DNA of 45,913 bases. It comes from Campylobacterales bacterium. Its GTDB lineage: Bacteria; Campylobacterota; Campylobacteria; Campylobacterales; QNZT01. Under the pieces are notes generated by a model. The model made no database searches. It saw nothing but the letters and a program-made list of their open reading frames with translations, and was not told where the DNA came from. This document shows positions 25,816-34,573 of this stretch, piece by piece. A program made the translations under genes and the position numbers. Positions within the stretch are counted from its first letter, which is position 1; each line of letters opens with the position of its first letter. The stretch covers positions 1,841 through 47,753 of the forward strand of contig JALVVR010000022.1 of NCBI GenBank assembly GCA_027023305.1. The letters run 5' to 3'.

Positions 25816-27239
25816 GATAAAATTTCCTTTATACCATCATGTCTTAAAATTCTTATGAGATTTGTAGAACCACTTTTCCCAGTAGATGAACCCATTGTTA
25901 TAACAAACTCATCATCTTTATCTTTTTGAATAAATCCAGCTTTGTGAGCTTTTTTTATAAAGTCATTTAGTAATGATGTAGGGTTATGTGGATTTTTTAG
26001 GACAAATAGTGGTTGTACTCCCCAAAAAAGATTCATAACTCTTTGAACATTTAAAGAGTGAGCATTTGCATAGATTAGTGATCGTGGACGAAACTTTGAT
26101 AGTGATTTTGCACTAGCTCCACTTGATGTAAAGGTAATAAGAGCTTTTTTGTTTAAGTATTTACTCAAATCTACTGCACTTTTTGAAATAGCTTCTGAAG
26201 CATCTTTAGGGTCAAAGTCTTTATTATATGGGTAATCTTTTTCAACATCTTTTATCGTATCTACTAAAACTTGTACAGCTTCAAGAGGATAGTTACCTAC
26301 TGTTGTTTCATCACTTAGCATAACTGCATCTGTTCCGTCATATATGGCATTTGCTATATCACTAACTTCTGCTCTTGTTGGGAAAGGGTTTTCTTTCATG
26401 GAAGTGAGCATTTGAGTTGCGACTATGACTGGTTTGTTAAGAGAGTTTGCTTTTTTTATAATCTTTTTTTGAATACGAGGAAGTTTTGTTACTCCAAACT
26501 CAGCTCCTAAATCTCCACGAGCCACCATAACTCCATCACTTGCTTTTAGGATACTTTTCAAGTTTTCTACTGCTTTTCCCATCTCTATTTTTGAAACTAT
26601 AAAAGGTTTGTGTCCATTTTGTTTGAGTATTTTTTTTGCCTCTTTTACATCTGATTTTGATTGTACAAAAGAGAGAGCTACTATATCAACTTTGTGTTTT
26701 GCACCAAACTCTAAATCTTTTATATCTTTGTTTGTGATAGAGGAGATTTTTAGCTCTGTTTTTGGAAAGTTTACACCTTTTCTTGATGTTAGTTCTCCCT
26801 CGTTTAGGATTTTTAGAGTAAGTGAGTTTTCATCTTTATTAGTAACTATTGACTGGATAGTTCCATCTGCAAAAAATACATGCTCATCAATATTTACCAT
26901 GTCTATTATATTTGGATAGGAAAGTGCAAGGGTTGTTTTTTCATTATCATCTTTTTTCTTTACAAGTTTGATGCTGTCCCCACTTTTTAGTTTCAAAACT
27001 CCTTCAACTTCTCCAATCCTAACTTTTGGTCCTGATATGTCTTGAAGTATTGCTACCTCTTTTTTTACTTTTTTGCTGGCATCTCTTATCATCTTTATAG
27101 AGTTTTCGTGGGTTTTGTGGTCTCCGTGAGAGAAGTTCAGACGAAAAACATCAACACCATTTTTTATCAAGCTTTCAATCATATTAGGATTTTCTGTTAC
27201 TGGTCCTAGGGTTATTACTATTTTTGTTCTTTTTATCAT
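25812..27239 (-). CDS. pyk: Pyruvate kinase
   Basis: 475 aa from the chosen ATG. Begins IKRTKIVITLGPVTENP, then DVFRLNFSHG with the substrate Arg, MVARGDLGAEFG (metal-binding) and KPVIVATQMLTSM. The C-terminal allosteric domain contains ITFTSSGASAKSLSKFRP. Converts PEP and ADP to pyruvate and ATP. I prefer ATG 27237-27239: aaggag lies 6 bases upstream and it overlaps the trmA stop as ATGA. A start nine codons earlier (27266) would put this site inside the gene. Confidence 0.96.
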   Translation of the reverse strand: MIKRTKIVITLGPVTENPNMIESLIKNGVDVFRLNFSHGDHKTHENSIKMIRDASKKVKKEVAILQDISGPKVRIGEVEGVLKLKSGDSIKLVKKKDDNEKTTLALSYPNIIDMVNIDEHVFFADGTIQSIVTNKDENSLTLKILNEGELTSRKGVNFPKTELKISSITNKDIKDLEFGAKHKVDIVALSFVQSKSDVKEAKKILKQNGHKPFIVSKIEMGKAVENLKSILKASDGVMVARGDLGAEFGVTKLPRIQKKIIKKANSLNKPVIVATQMLTSMKENPFPTRAEVSDIANAIYDGTDAVMLSDETTVGNYPLEAVQVLVDTIKDVEKDYPYNKDFDPKDASEAISKSAVDLSKYLNKKALITFTSSGASAKSLSKFRPRSLIYANAHSLNVQRVMNLFWGVQPLFVLKNPHNPTSLLNDFIKKAHKAGFIQKDKDDEFVITMGSSTGKSGSTNLIRILRHDGIKEILS

Positions 27240-28336
27240 GATATTCTCCTTAGTATTACTCCACACTCTATATGGGAAGTATATGCAAATTGGTCAAAAG
27301 TTGCAAATCTTACTATCTCATACTCTTTTAATCTCTCCAAATCTCTTTTTAGAGTTTTGGGGTTGCATGAGATATAGATAATGTTTTCAAATCTCTTTAA
27401 AAACTCACAACTCTTTTCATCTACTCCAGCACGAGGTGGATCTACAAATACATGTGTAAAGTTATAATCATCAAGATTTATATCTTTTAGACGATTAAAC
27501 TCTCTTTTCTTATCCATCGCTTCTACCAACTCCTGGGCTGAGAGTCTTACAAACTTTATGTTATCTATCTTGTTTAGCATAACATTTTCATTTGCTGATT
27601 TGATAGATGCTTTAGAAACCTCTGTTGCTAAAACTTTATCAAACTCCTTTGAAAGAGGTAGAGTAAAGTTCCCAAGCCCACAGTATAGTTCTAAAAGGTT
27701 ACTATTTGGTAACGGATTTATGTTTTTTATCACCCACTCAATCATCTTTTGATTTACTTTTGGATTTGGTTGAGTAAAACCTGTATCTAAAACTTTGTAC
27801 TTATAAGTCTTTCCAAAAATAGTGAGTTTTTCGTGTATATAATCTTTATCAACTACTATTTTTATGCCTCTGCTTCTTCCTATGATGTTAGAATGAAGAG
27901 ATAAAAGAGCTTTTTTTGCTTCCTCCTTCCAACTATCATCTAACTTTTTGTGATAGATTAGGGTGATGATAGCTTCATCGGTAGTAGAGGTTAAAAACTC
28001 AACTGCAAAAAGCTTATGTTTTAAAATGTGGTTATCTTTTACTAACTCTAATAGTTTTATCATGAGAGTAGATATAAGTGGAGATACTATATGACACTCA
28101 TCTATCTTTAAAGCTCTTTTTTCAAAGCTATTCATTGCATAACTGATTCCACTATCATCATGGTAAATTCTAAACTCAGCTCTGTATCTGAAGTTTTTGG
28201 ATTCACTTTTTATGATGTCTATATCACTTAAGCCAAAATCTTTTTTTATCAGAGATACTTTTTTTTCTAGTTGTTCTTCGTATGTGTAGTCGTGTAAAGT
28301 ACAACTTCCACATTTTCCAAAGTAGTTACAATTCAT
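27236..28336 (-). CDS. trmA: tRNA (uracil-5-)-methyltransferase TrmA
   Basis: 366 aa. N-terminal CNYFGKCGSC cluster (Cys3, 9, 12), typical of the epsilonproteobacterial TrmA/RumA-like group. SAM-binding LLELYCGLGNFTLPLS (about 217-232), FVDPPRAGVDEKS, and the catalytic cysteine in YISCNPKTLKRDL. Family members methylate U54 in tRNA or U in rRNA; the Cys cluster is more common in the rRNA branch, so substrate is uncertain. Overlaps fliP by 1 nt and pyk by 4 nt. Confidence 0.9.
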   Translation of the reverse strand: MNCNYFGKCGSCTLHDYTYEEQLEKKVSLIKKDFGLSDIDIIKSESKNFRYRAEFRIYHDDSGISYAMNSFEKRALKIDECHIVSPLISTLMIKLLELVKDNHILKHKLFAVEFLTSTTDEAIITLIYHKKLDDSWKEEAKKALLSLHSNIIGRSRGIKIVVDKDYIHEKLTIFGKTYKYKVLDTGFTQPNPKVNQKMIEWVIKNINPLPNSNLLELYCGLGNFTLPLSKEFDKVLATEVSKASIKSANENVMLNKIDNIKFVRLSAQELVEAMDKKREFNRLKDINLDDYNFTHVFVDPPRAGVDEKSCEFLKRFENIIYISCNPKTLKRDLERLKEYEIVRFATFDQFAYTSHIECGVILRRIS

Positions 28337-29073
28337 TATTTAAAACTCGCTATAAGATTTCCTATGAGTAGGTTCCATCCATCTATAAGGACAAAGATTA
28401 GTAGTTTAAATGGCATAGATATCATCGCAGGTGGGAGCATCATCATACCCATACTCATCAAAACTGAACTAACTACCATATCTATGACTAAAAATGGTAG
28501 GTAGAGTAAAAAGCCTATCTCAAAGGCACTTTTTAGTTCACTTATTACAAAAGCTGGGATTGCAACTAGTAGAGGTATTTCAGATACATTTTTTGGATTT
28601 TTCAGGTGTCTTATCCTAAAAAATAGGGCTAAATCTTTTTCTCTTGTGTTTTTTATCATGAAGGATTTAAACGGGGCTACGGTTTTGGTAAAGGCTTCTT
28701 CATAATTTATCTTTTTTTCACTGTAAGGTTTGATACCATTATCATAAGCTTTTTTTGCATAGGGTTGCATGATGAAAAATGTTAAGATTAGAGCCATTGA
28801 TACTAAAAGTTGGTTTGGTGGTTGTTGTTGAGTTCCAAGAGCTGTTCTAAGAAATGAAAATACAACTAAGAGTCTAACAAAACTAGTCATGAGAAGTATA
28901 AGCGAAGGAGCTAAGACTAAAAGAGTTAAAACTACTAAAACATTTAGTGAACTTACCAAATCTTTTGGAGTACTTGGAGCTGATAGGGATAGATTTATAG
29001 ATGGTAGTTGCATCGCACTGTCAGCAGAGTAGAGTGCTAAGGCAATGCTAAGTAGTAAAAATAAAGCTCTTAT
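28336..29073 (-). CDS. fliP: Flagellar type III export protein FliP, apparent AUA start
   Basis: 245 aa from the ATA at 29071-29073. Core sequence fits FliP: LAPSLILLMTSFVRLLVVFS, TALGTQQQPPNQLLVSMALI, and the C-terminal block FLVIDMVVSSVLMSMGMMML, with FKLLIFVLIDGWNLLIG. FliP forms part of the export-gate core in the membrane. FliP normally has a cleaved signal peptide. Here a classic one (RALFLLLSIALALYSADSA) is encoded upstream of the only ATG (29011-29013), and no ATG, GTG, TTG or CTG occurs in that frame back to the in-frame TAA at 29092-29094. An aaggag site sits 6 bases before ATA. So either ATA starts translation or the base is a sequence error; starting at the ATG would give 225 aa without a signal. 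First gene of a six-gene operon. Confidence 0.85.
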   Translation of the reverse strand: MRALFLLLSIALALYSADSAMQLPSINLSLSAPSTPKDLVSSLNVLVVLTLLVLAPSLILLMTSFVRLLVVFSFLRTALGTQQQPPNQLLVSMALILTFFIMQPYAKKAYDNGIKPYSEKKINYEEAFTKTVAPFKSFMIKNTREKDLALFFRIRHLKNPKNVSEIPLLVAIPAFVISELKSAFEIGFLLYLPFLVIDMVVSSVLMSMGMMMLPPAMISMPFKLLIFVLIDGWNLLIGNLIASFK

Positions 29074-29094
29074 AACCCTCTCCTTAAGTTTTTA

Positions 29095-29360
29095 GGGCAC
29101 ATCTAATAATAGTTAATACCCACAACATCTCTAGCTTTTGTCTAGGCGAGGCACTCATTTGCAGACCTAGCCGTAGCTAAGTCAAAAATGAGTAACGAAG
29201 TATAGGCAAAAGCTAGTGATGCCCACAGGGTGGGTTTTGCAAGTGCAATTTTGCACAAGATACTTACTTCGTCTTAGCTACGGCTAGGACTTGAAAGTCT
29301 CTTGCACAATCTCACACTTGCAAAACCCATTGTGGGTGTTACCTATTATTAGATGTACCC
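29095..29360. mobile_element. MITE-like palindromic element upstream of fliP
   Basis: The 355-bp gap between fliP and the glycine-zipper gene is mostly this element. Its ends (29094-29124 and 29331-29361) form a 31-bp inverted repeat with three mismatches. Inside are a perfect 16-bp inverted repeat (29166-29181 and 29273-29288) and a 14-bp one (gggttttgcaagtg with cacttgcaaaaccc). It has no gene and is bounded on both sides by TA, as expected of IS630/Tc1-mariner-type MITEs. Each end carries an outward-facing TATTAT (29106-29111 minus, 29344-29349 plus). The inner end lies 22 nt from the fliP start, so fliP may be transcribed from it. A transposase source is not visible. Confidence 0.7.
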
Positions 29361-29412
29361 TATAGTTTATCAAATAGTTTCTTATTTTCACAAATCTTAC
29401 ACTTTGTTGTAA

Positions 29413-29418
29413 TATAAT
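29413..29418 (+). promoter_or_regulatory. -10 box for the glycine-zipper gene
   Basis: TATAAT 31 nt upstream of the ATG, with aaggag at 29438-29443. Confidence 0.6.
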
Positions 29419-29449
29419 TATAACATAGTAAAAAAATAAGGAGTTTATC

Positions 29450-29983
29450 ATGAAAAAAATTAAAAATATTTTACTAGTTTTGGCAATAGTTGCTTCAAGT
29501 GGGGCTTATGCAAAAAGTTATGTAAAGACTAAGTATGTCAAAGTAACAAAGCATTATAAAAGTTATAAAACAACTTATAAGGAAGTTCCTTATCAAAGTT
29601 GTCATTATGAGAGTGTTCCAGTAACTAGAACTACTTATGTAGATGTATATGAGAAAAATCCAGCAGCTCCTCTTTTAGGAACAGTTGCTGGTGGAGTTAT
29701 AGGACATAGATTTGGTGGAGGAAGAGGTAGGGATTTAGCTACTGTAGTTGGTGCTATTGCTGGTGGAGCTTTGGCAAACAAACAGTATGGTACGAAACAT
29801 TATCGAAAACCTGTAACAACTACCTCTTATGAGCAAAGAAGAGTTTGTTCTACTTACTATAGAACTAAAAAAGTAAGAAGAAAAGTTTGGAAAAATGTAG
29901 CTTACTATCATGGAAGAAAGATAGTGAAAGTTTCAAGACATTATTTGAAAAGAATACCTGTTAGAGTTAGGGTTAGTTACTAG
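29450..29983 (+). CDS. Glycine-zipper 2TM-domain envelope protein
   Basis: 177 aa. Signal peptide (NILLVLAIVASSGAYA, cut near 22). A very basic, Tyr/Lys-rich N-terminal segment is followed by a glycine-zipper pair (PLLGTVAGGVIGHRFGGGRG, then DLATVVGAIAGGALANKQ, about 76-113) of the Rick_17kDa/SlyB type. The tail is again Tyr/Arg/Lys-rich (KVRRKVWKNVAYY). Two Cys (about 50 and 133) could form a disulfide. Proteins of this type sit in or under the outer membrane; no lipobox is seen, unlike SlyB. Monocistronic, own promoter and terminator. Confidence 0.75.
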   Translation: MKKIKNILLVLAIVASSGAYAKSYVKTKYVKVTKHYKSYKTTYKEVPYQSCHYESVPVTRTTYVDVYEKNPAAPLLGTVAGGVIGHRFGGGRGRDLATVVGAIAGGALANKQYGTKHYRKPVTTTSYEQRRVCSTYYRTKKVRRKVWKNVAYYHGRKIVKVSRHYLKRIPVRVRVSY

Positions 29984-29991
29984 AAAAATGG

Positions 29992-30008
29992 AGAGGTTTT
30001 CCACCTCT
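29992..30008 (+). terminator. Terminator of the glycine-zipper gene
   Basis: agaggt (29992-29997) and acctct (30003-30008) pair over a 5-nt loop, followed by an A/T-rich stretch with a T run at 30017-30020, 9 nt after the stop. Confidence 0.45.
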
Positions 30009-30032
30009 TCAAAAACTTTTAAATCTTTGTGA

Positions 30033-30038
30033 TATAAT
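30033..30038 (+). promoter_or_regulatory. -10 box for valS
   Basis: TATAAT, 32 nt before the valS ATG. A short agggt ribosome site follows. Confidence 0.6.
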
Positions 30039-30070
30039 CGCGACAAAATTTAACAATACAGGGTTATTTT

Positions 30071-32698
30071 ATGAGCGAAAAAAACACTACTTACAATCCA
30101 CATGATATAGAAGATAGATATTATAAAATCTGGGAAGATAGAGGTTACTTTGAGATAGATGGTAACAAGGGTATTCAACAAAAAGATAAAAACTTTTGTA
30201 TCATGATGCCACCTCCAAATGTTACTGGAGTACTTCATATAGGTCATGCACTTACTTTTACTTTACAAGACATCATGACAAGATATAAAAGGATGGATGG
30301 ATACAAAACTCTTTGGCAACCAGGACTAGATCATGCAGGAATTGCTACTCAAAATGTTGTAGAAAAACAGCTTTTGGCTGAGGGAGTAACTAAAGAGGAA
30401 CTTGGGCGAGAAGAGTTTTTGAAAAAAGTTTGGGAGTGGAAATCGTATAGTGGAGGAGCTATAGTTCATCAGATGAGAAAACTAGGAATTAGTCCAGCTT
30501 GGAGTAGGCAGAGATTTACTATGGATGATGGGCTTAAAAGTGCTGTTAAAAAAATCTTTAAAAAACTATATGATGATGGGCTTATATATCGTGGAAACTA
30601 TATGGTTAACTGGTGTACTCATGATGGAGCTTTGAGTGATATAGAGGTTGAGCATAAAGATGTTGATGGGAAGTTTTATCATGTAAAGTATCCATTTAGT
30701 GATGGAAGTGGAGAAGTTATCGTAGCTACTACTAGACCTGAGACTTACTTTGGAGACACGGCAGTTATGGTAAATCCAAATGATGAAAGATATAAAGATA
30801 TAGTAGGTAAAAAGATAAAACTTCCTTTGATAGATAGAGAGATAGAAATAATAGCCGATGAGCATGTTGATATGGATTTTGGAACAGGAGTTGTTAAAGT
30901 AACTCCAGCTCATGATCCAAATGATTATGAAGTTGGGAAAAGACATGATTTAGAGTTTATCACTTGCTTTGATGAGAAAGGTATTTTAAACTCTGAGTGT
31001 GGAGAGTTTGAAGGATTAGAGAGACTAGAAGCTAGAGAAGTGATAGTTAAAAAACTAGATGCTGAGGGCTTTGTTGTAAAGATAGAGGAGCATAAGCATC
31101 AAGTTGGGCATTGTTATAGATGTAAAAATATAGTTGAGCCATATATTTCTAAACAATGGTTTGTAAAAAAAGAGATAGCTACTGATGCGATACAAAAAGT
31201 AAATGATGGTGAGACTAAGTTTTATCCAGCTCATTGGATAAACTCATACAATGCTTGGATGAGTGAGCTTAGGGATTGGTGTATCTCTCGTCAGCTTTGG
31301 TGGGGACATCAGATACCTGTTTTTTACTGTGATGATTGTGGGGAAGAGTTTGCTAGTGAAGAGGATCATCCAAAGGAGTGTCCAAAGTGTGGTAGTAAAA
31401 ATCTTACCCAAGACCCTGATGTTCTTGATACTTGGTTTAGTAGTGGACTTTGGCCATTTTCAACTCTTGGTTGGGGAAATGGTGAGTTTGGAAAAGGTGA
31501 ACTGTGGAATGAAGATGATTTGAAAAACTTTTATCCAAACTCTATGCTTATAACAGGTTTTGATATACTTTTCTTTTGGGTTGCTAGGATGATGTTTACT
31601 GGTGTCGAAGTTATGAAAGAAGTACCTTTTAAAGATGTCTATCTTCATGCACTTGTTAGAGATGAGCATGGAAAAAAGATGAGTAAATCAACTGGAAATG
31701 TTATCGATCCTCTTGATATGGTAAAAGAGTTTAATGCTGATACTCTAAGGTTTACTCTAGCTGCACTTGCTGTGCAGGGTAGGGATATAAAACTAAGTGT
31801 TGAAAAGCTTGGGATTTACAGAAACTTTACAAACAAGATTTATAATGCAAGTCGTTATCTTTTGATGAAGAGTGATAAGTTTGATAACCTAAATGATATA
31901 GAGGTAAAAACTCCACTTGGAAAGTATATGTTAGGTAAGTTTTACAAAGCTATTAGTGAGTGTAGAGAGAGTTTAGACTCTTATAAGTTTAACGACAGTG
32001 CTGTAATACTTTATAGATACTTTTGGAATGACTTTTGTGACTGGGGAATAGAGCTAAGCAAAGCAGATAGTGAGGCAGTCAGTGAGCTTGGAGCTATCTT
32101 TAAAGAGAGCCTAAAACTTCTACATCCTTTGATGCCTTTTATTTCTGAGCATCTTTATCATGAATTAAGTGCTACAAGTTTGGAAGATGGAAAATCTATC
32201 ATGATAGAAAAGTACCCTGAGGCAAAAGAGATAGATAGTGATATAGAAAAGATTTTCTCACTTGTTATAGAGTCGATAGTGAGTATAAGAAGAGCTAAAG
32301 CTACTATCGAGCTTGGAAACAAAGAGATACCAAAGGTTTATATCAAGCTAAATAAAGATATAGATATAAGTAGTGGTGAAAAGTATATCAAAAGATTAGC
32401 TAGAGTAGGGGAAATAGAGTTTGTTGATAGTAAGAAAGAAAACTGTATATCAGATATCAGTGATAACTTGGAAGTAAATCTACCACTAGAAGGGATTGAT
32501 TTAACTCCTATCATAAGTAGGCTAGAAAATCAAAAAGTAAAACTTGAAAAAGAGTTTAACAAACTAAATGGAATGCTTTCAAATGAAAGATTTGTAGCAA
32601 ATGCTCCTAAAGAGGTAGTTGAGGAAAACAGAAAAACACTTGAAGCTACGAAAGAGAAACTTGATAAAGTAAGTAGTGAGTTAGACAGTTTAAAGTAG
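30071..32698 (+). CDS. valS: Valine--tRNA ligase
   Basis: 875 aa. Class I signatures HIGH (GVLHIGHALTFTLQD, about 53-67) and KMSKS (GKKMSKSTGNVIDPLDM, about 535-539). DWCISRQLWWGHQIP and the knuckle CDDCGEEF/CPKCGS (about 420-440) flank the editing-domain insertion. The C-terminal coiled-coil tail that binds tRNA is present (LENQKVKLEKEFNKLNGML). Monocistronic, ending at a bidirectional hairpin. Confidence 0.98.
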   Translation: MSEKNTTYNPHDIEDRYYKIWEDRGYFEIDGNKGIQQKDKNFCIMMPPPNVTGVLHIGHALTFTLQDIMTRYKRMDGYKTLWQPGLDHAGIATQNVVEKQLLAEGVTKEELGREEFLKKVWEWKSYSGGAIVHQMRKLGISPAWSRQRFTMDDGLKSAVKKIFKKLYDDGLIYRGNYMVNWCTHDGALSDIEVEHKDVDGKFYHVKYPFSDGSGEVIVATTRPETYFGDTAVMVNPNDERYKDIVGKKIKLPLIDREIEIIADEHVDMDFGTGVVKVTPAHDPNDYEVGKRHDLEFITCFDEKGILNSECGEFEGLERLEAREVIVKKLDAEGFVVKIEEHKHQVGHCYRCKNIVEPYISKQWFVKKEIATDAIQKVNDGETKFYPAHWINSYNAWMSELRDWCISRQLWWGHQIPVFYCDDCGEEFASEEDHPKECPKCGSKNLTQDPDVLDTWFSSGLWPFSTLGWGNGEFGKGELWNEDDLKNFYPNSMLITGFDILFFWVARMMFTGVEVMKEVPFKDVYLHALVRDEHGKKMSKSTGNVIDPLDMVKEFNADTLRFTLAALAVQGRDIKLSVEKLGIYRNFTNKIYNASRYLLMKSDKFDNLNDIEVKTPLGKYMLGKFYKAISECRESLDSYKFNDSAVILYRYFWNDFCDWGIELSKADSEAVSELGAIFKESLKLLHPLMPFISEHLYHELSATSLEDGKSIMIEKYPEAKEIDSDIEKIFSLVIESIVSIRRAKATIELGNKEIPKVYIKLNKDIDISSGEKYIKRLARVGEIEFVDSKKENCISDISDNLEVNLPLEGIDLTPIISRLENQKVKLEKEFNKLNGMLSNERFVANAPKEVVEENRKTLEATKEKLDKVSSELDSLK

Positions 32699-32715
32699 GG
32701 TAAAAACCTACTTTA
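32691..32715. terminator. Bidirectional terminator between valS and the lipoprotein gene
   Basis: taaagtagg (32691-32699) pairs perfectly with cctacttta (32707-32715) over a 7-nt loop. The TAG stops of valS and of the convergent lipoprotein gene both lie in the stem; a T-rich stretch follows on the plus side. Confidence 0.7.
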
Positions 32716-33127
32716 TCTTCATGTCTTTCTTCATCTTTTGTAAAAGTTCTACTATAATATCTTCATTTACATCATCGTAAAAATCTGCTTGAATAGTGTA
32801 TATTTTATGAAATGCTTTTTTTATTGTTATTTTTACATAGCCGTCAAACCTTGATTCACTGGAAATATTTAGAGGATTGTTGCAGTGGGCTGGGTAGGCT
32901 GAGGATTCTACAACTATTGTGTAGGGTGATTTTGAGATGTGGATATTTGTATCTTTTATAGCAGATTTTGATAATTTTAAAAGCTCAGGTGAGGAAGCCA
33001 ATATAGTAAACTTTTGAAGTTTTCCTACAAAAGATTTATCTTCTACTTTTTCATAAATGTTGTGATTTGTACAACCAAATAAAAAAAACAATAAACTAAT
33101 TTTTATAAAAATAGCTTTCAATTCCAT
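32708..33127 (-). CDS. Putative lipoprotein, unknown function
   Basis: 139 aa. N-terminal basic residue, hydrophobic stretch and lipobox FLFGC with Cys19, a type II signal. The mature part is predicted mixed alpha/beta, with SPYTIVVESSAYPAHCNNP and FDGYVKITIKKAFHKIYTIQ; no family recognised. The start lies 32 nt inside the 3' end of the amidase gene, so the two are probably translated together, and a role in envelope or cell-wall maintenance is a reasonable guess. Ends in the shared terminator with valS. Confidence 0.7.
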   Translation of the reverse strand: MELKAIFIKISLLFFLFGCTNHNIYEKVEDKSFVGKLQKFTILASSPELLKLSKSAIKDTNIHISKSPYTIVVESSAYPAHCNNPLNISSESRFDGYVKITIKKAFHKIYTIQADFYDDVNEDIIVELLQKMKKDMKIK

Positions 33128-34571
33128 CTGCTATGCCTTTCGCTAAAAGTTTTTGATAAAAAGGATTAAATAATCTTTCTGCTTCTGTTGGGTTTGTTAT
33201 ATATCCAGTCTCTATTAAAACTGCAGGCATTCCAGCACCTACAAGTACCCAAAATGGTGCAGGTCGTACGGCACCATCATCAACAGCACTATATTTATTT
33301 CTTAAATCTCTTAATATGTTGCTTTGTACATCTATGGCTAATTTTTTAGATTGATTTATTTTATATCTGTTTAAAAAGTTTAAGAGTGTGTTTTTTGAGA
33401 TAGAGTCCATATTTATCAAAGAGGCTTTGTTTTCTTTTGCTGCTGCTCTTTTTGCACGAGCACTACGAGCTGGGGAGAGGTAGAAAGTTTCTACTCCTTT
33501 AACAGAGTATTTTTTATATCCTTCTACAGCATTTGCATGGATAGATATAAAAAGGTCAGCTTTGTTTTTGTTTGCAAAGTGAGTTCTGTTTTTTAAATCT
33601 ATAAATCTATCACTACTTCTTGTCATGATAACTCTATAACCTCTTTTTTTAAGTTCATCTCTTAGTTTAAGAGAAATTGCTAAAACAGTTCTTTTCTCTT
33701 GTAGGTGATTGTATCCTACTGCTCCACTATCTTTTCCTCCATGTCCTGGATCTATAACTATAGTTTTTGAGTATTTTTTTACTAATTTATAATCTTGTCT
33801 TTTTCTTTTTTTCTTTTTAGTTGTTTTACTAGTTATTGTTATATCTTTATTTTGGGTATGGATAATAAGTTGGTTGTTTTTGATATAAGCATGAGAGGGG
33901 ATAGCCTTTTTATCTTCAAAAACAATTCTTATCCTTTCACTATTGTTTTGAGAGATGGCAAATCTTGATATGTTTGGTATTTTTATATGTTTAGAAAAAC
34001 CTTTAGGAAGAGTTGCTTTTATATCATATATATCTTTATATTTTTTGTTGAAGTTTAGTTCAAAAAACAGAACATCTTTGTATCTTAATGCTTTTGAAAA
34101 GTTTATGATTAAATCACCATTTTTATATAATATATTTTTTAACATAGGTAGATTTGGTTTTACTTCTTTTATAGGGGCAGTTGTTATCTTCGTATTTTCG
34201 AGTGGTGTTATTTTCTCTTTTTGTTTATGAGTTTCTTGTTTATGAGTTTCTTGTTTATGAGTTTCTTGTTTAGGTTGTTTCTTAGTTATTGGTTGAAAGT
34301 TATAATGAGCATACTCTTTTTCAAAAGTTTTGCTATCTTGTCCTAAAGCTTTTTTACATCTTATTATGCCTCTTAGAGATTGTTCTATTGCACCTCTTTC
34401 ATCTGCTATTACTGCTTGAATATATATATTTTCTAAGTTATGAAGTATATTTACAGTTTTGGTAGATGAGGCAAAGGGAATCTGTTTATAAAGATTTTTT
34501 GCATCATCTATAAGAGTGTTAGCTACCAAAATATTTAAAAATATCAGTAGTAAAAATACAATATGTTTAAT
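33096..34571 (-). CDS. Periplasmic N-acetylmuramoyl-L-alanine amidase (Amidase_3), apparent AUU start
   Basis: 491 aa from ATT 34569-34571. Signal peptide (KIKHIVFLLLIFLNILVA), then a helical segment, a KQETH repeat (101-115), an AMIN-like beta domain (about 140-245) and the zinc amidase: IVIDPGHGGKDSGA (His277), LQEKRTV (Glu292), SIHANA (His345) and VLIETGYITNPTE. It cuts the glycan-peptide bond of peptidoglycan in cell separation (AmiA/AmiC type). The first canonical start in frame is TTG 34527-34529, at the end of the signal peptide, and would destroy export. ATT has ggag 7 bases upstream and follows the flavoprotein stop by 2 nt. ATT start is therefore favoured, unless a base is wrong. 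Confidence 0.85.
   Translation of the reverse strand: MKHIVFLLLIFLNILVANTLIDDAKNLYKQIPFASSTKTVNILHNLENIYIQAVIADERGAIEQSLRGIIRCKKALGQDSKTFEKEYAHYNFQPITKKQPKQETHKQETHKQETHKQKEKITPLENTKITTAPIKEVKPNLPMLKNILYKNGDLIINFSKALRYKDVLFFELNFNKKYKDIYDIKATLPKGFSKHIKIPNISRFAISQNNSERIRIVFEDKKAIPSHAYIKNNQLIIHTQNKDITITSKTTKKKKRKRQDYKLVKKYSKTIVIDPGHGGKDSGAVGYNHLQEKRTVLAISLKLRDELKKRGYRVIMTRSSDRFIDLKNRTHFANKNKADLFISIHANAVEGYKKYSVKGVETFYLSPARSARAKRAAAKENKASLINMDSISKNTLLNFLNRYKINQSKKLAIDVQSNILRDLRNKYSAVDDGAVRPAPFWVLVGAGMPAVLIETGYITNPTEAERLFNPFYQKLLAKGIADGIESYFYKN
34227..34271 (-). repeat. 15-bp in-frame tandem repeat in the amidase gene
   Basis: Three copies of a 15-bp unit encode KQETH KQETH KQETH in the linker between the N-terminal helical segment and the AMIN-like domain. 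Copy-number change would alter linker length without breaking the frame. Confidence 0.85.
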
Positions 34572-34573
34572 CT

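Noticed and set aside
27240..27266. Longer start for pyruvate kinase
   Set aside because: Places the AAGGAG ribosome site inside the coding sequence; the ATGA-coupled start at 27239 matches the family N-terminus.
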